Below are positions 5,035-6,335 of a stretch of 6,335 nt of DNA, piece after piece. Below the pieces are notes generated by a model that had not been told where the DNA came from, searched no databases, and saw only the letters and a program-made list of their open reading frames with translations. The stretch comes from UBA9676 sp036522155 (GTDB lineage: Bacteria; Actinomycetota; Actinomycetes; Streptosporangiales; Streptosporangiaceae), in assembly GCA_036522155.1 (NCBI GenBank), contig DATDGI010000443.1, positions 1 through 6,335 of the forward strand, in the 5' to 3' direction. The position numbers were made by a program, and so were the translations under genes. Within the stretch, counting starts at the first letter, position 1. Every line of letters begins with the position of its first letter.

Positions 5035-6335
5035 GCCCCGCCTCCGTTCTGTGCGGTCTGGATGGCCTGCCAGACGTGTTCCGGCGTGCATGGCATCGGG
5101 ACGTCGCTGACGCCCAGGTGCCGGATCGCGTCGACGATGGCGTTCACCACCGCCGGGGTGGAGGCGATCGTGCCGGCCTCGCCGACACCCTTGACGCCGA
5201 GCGGGTTGGTGGTGGCCGGGGTCTCGGTCCGCTCCGTGGTGAAATGCGGCAGGTCGGCGGCGGACGGGACCAGGTAGTCGGCCAGCGTCGTGGTCAGCAG
5301 GTTGCCGTCGTCGTCGTAGACCGCTTCCTCATACAGCGCCTGCGCGATGCCCTGGGCGATGCCGCCGTGCACCTGGCCTTCGACGATGAGCGGGTTCACC
5401 ACCTTGCCCACGTCGTCCACCGCCACGTAAGAGCGGAGAATGACCCGCCCGGTCTCGGTGTCGACCTCGGCCGCGCACAGGTGGGTGCCGTGCGGGAAGG
5501 AGAAGTTGTCAGGGTCATAGGTGGCGTCGGAGTCGAGCGAGGCCTCCATCCCCTCGGGCAGGTCGTGCGCGGCGAAGGTGGCCAGCGCCACCTCCTGGAT
5601 GCTGTGGCCCTTCTGCGGGTCCCCACGGACATGGAACCGGCCAGCGTTGAACTCGATGTCGCTCTCGCTGGCTTCCAGCATGTGCGCGGTGACCCGCTTG
5701 GCCTTGGTGATCACCTTGTCGCAGGCGTTGCTCAGCGCGATGCCGCCCACCGCCAGCGACCGGGATCCATAGGTGTCCATGCCCTTGGGCGACACCTGGG
5801 TGTCGCCGTGCAGCACCCGGATGTCCTCGAACGGGACCCCGAGCTTGTCCGCCGCGATCTGGCTCCACGCGGTCTCGTGGCCCTGGCCGTGGGCGCTGGA
5901 ACCGGTCACCACCTCGACCTTGCCGGTAGGCAGCATCCGCACGGAGGCGTGCTCCCAGCCGCCCGCGCCGTACGACAGCGACCCAAGCACCCGGGAGGGA
6001 GCCAGGCCGCACATCTCGGTGAAGGTGGAGATCCCGATGCCCAGCTGGACCGGGTCACCGGACTCCCGGCGGGCCCGCTGCTCGGCGCGCAGCTCGTCGT
6101 AGCGGAACAGTTCTTTGGCCCGGGTGGTGGCGGCCTCGTAGTTGCCGCTGTCGTAGACCAGGGTGGCGATCGTGGTGTACGGGAACTCCTCGTGCTTGAT
6201 CCAGTTCCGCTCCCGGAGCTCCAGCGGGTCCACCCCGAGTTCGGTGGCCAGCTCGTCCATGATCCGCTCGATGGCGAACGTGGCCTCCGGGCGGCCGGCG
6301 CCGCGGTAGGCGTCGGTCGGCATCTTGGTGGTGAA
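5031..6335 (-). CDS. coxL: Form II CoxL-like molybdenum hydroxylase large subunit, 5' end cut by the window edge
   Basis: The C-terminal 434 residues of a molybdopterin-cytosine-dinucleotide large subunit are visible; the family is usually about 780-800 residues, so roughly 45% lies beyond the right edge. The frame is open to the last base, so the internal ATG at 6323 is not the start. AYRGAGR (visible residues 9-15; 6291-6311) is the form II signature. True CO dehydrogenases (form I) have AYRCSFR, whose Cys binds copper. SSAHGQGHETAW is the cofactor-binding Gln-Gly-His segment. GVKGVGEAG carries the conserved active-site Glu at visible residue 386 (5178-5180), which serves as the catalytic base in this superfamily. 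Gene order L-M-G matches form II clusters (S-L-M) rather than form I (M-S-L), so coxS is expected just upstream. The Mo-hydroxylase assignment is firm; the substrate is unknown and CO is not supported by the motif. Confidence 0.95.
   Translation of the reverse strand, partial: FTTKMPTDAYRGAGRPEATFAIERIMDELATELGVDPLELRERNWIKHEEFPYTTIATLVYDSGNYEAATTRAKELFRYDELRAEQRARRESGDPVQLGIGISTFTEMCGLAPSRVLGSLSYGAGGWEHASVRMLPTGKVEVVTGSSAHGQGHETAWSQIAADKLGVPFEDIRVLHGDTQVSPKGMDTYGSRSLAVGGIALSNACDKVITKAKRVTAHMLEASESDIEFNAGRFHVRGDPQKGHSIQEVALATFAAHDLPEGMEASLDSDATYDPDNFSFPHGTHLCAAEVDTETGRVILRSYVAVDDVGKVVNPLIVEGQVHGGIAQGIAQALYEEAVYDDDGNLLTTTLADYLVPSAADLPHFTTERTETPATTNPLGVKGVGEAGTIASTPAVVNAIVDAIRHLGVSDVPMPCTPEHVWQAIQTAQNGGGA
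5041..5045 (-). promoter_or_regulatory. Ribosome-binding site deciding the coxM start
   Basis: GGAGG on the minus strand, 6 nt before the ATG at 5034 and inside the 3' end of coxL. It favours this start over the in-frame ATG at 5091. Confidence 0.7.

Noticed and set aside
5035..5091. N-terminal extension of coxM to ATG 5091
   Set aside because: It would overlap coxL by about 60 bp, lacks family similarity, and is out-competed by GGAGG plus the ATGA overlap at 5034.
6321..6323. ATG at 6323 as the coxL start
   Set aside because: The frame stays open upstream to the window edge (F-T-T-K before the Met), and the AYRGAGR motif lies in the middle of family members, so this is an internal Met.
5031..6335. 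Calling the operon a CO dehydrogenase that supports growth on or scavenging of CO
   Set aside because: The form II motif lacks the copper-binding Cys, so this is kept only as a family label.

Overview
The window is very GC-rich with strong third-position G/C bias. It carries typical actinomycete features: GTG starts, TAnnnT -10 boxes placed for leaderless transcripts, ECF41/SigJ and YCII-family genes, and Ala/Pro-rich linkers. It is best read as a chromosomal segment from a filamentous or otherwise high-GC actinobacterium. I see no mobile element, RNA gene or CRISPR array. Coding density is high, and no stretch over 300 bases lacks a gene.

Layout from left to right. (1) A kynureninase gene on the minus strand is cut by the left edge, with only its last few residues missing. 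(2) A small TfoX-N-like gene on the plus strand is divergent from it across about 70 bp; both starts look leaderless. (3) An ECF41-type (SigJ-like) sigma factor on the minus strand converges on the TfoX-like gene with a 3-bp gap. Upstream of it are a plausible ECF41 self-promoter (TGTCACA-N16-TGTC) and two GC-rich stem-loops. (4) A YCII-family gene on the minus strand. (5) A minus-strand molybdenum-hydroxylase operon read right to left: large subunit (coxL-like, cut by the right edge), then FAD subunit (coxM-like), then a CoxG-like membrane accessory protein. Its genes overlap by 1-4 bases.

The large subunit carries AYRGAGR, the form II signature, not the AYRCSFR of true copper-molybdenum CO dehydrogenases. 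The L-M-G order also fits form II clusters (S-L-M), with the [2Fe-2S] small subunit probably just outside the right edge. The substrate is therefore not established, and 'CO dehydrogenase' is only a family label.

The most unusual item is the CoxG-like protein. Its N-terminal SRPBCC domain and C-terminal membrane anchor are as expected. Between them sits a domain of about 60 residues that closely resembles the C-terminal domain of the actinobacterial RNA polymerase alpha subunit. This includes the residues matching E. coli alpha R265, N268, G296 and S299. An RpoA-CTD-like module tethered to the membrane in a molybdenum-hydroxylase accessory protein is the best candidate here for something poorly described.
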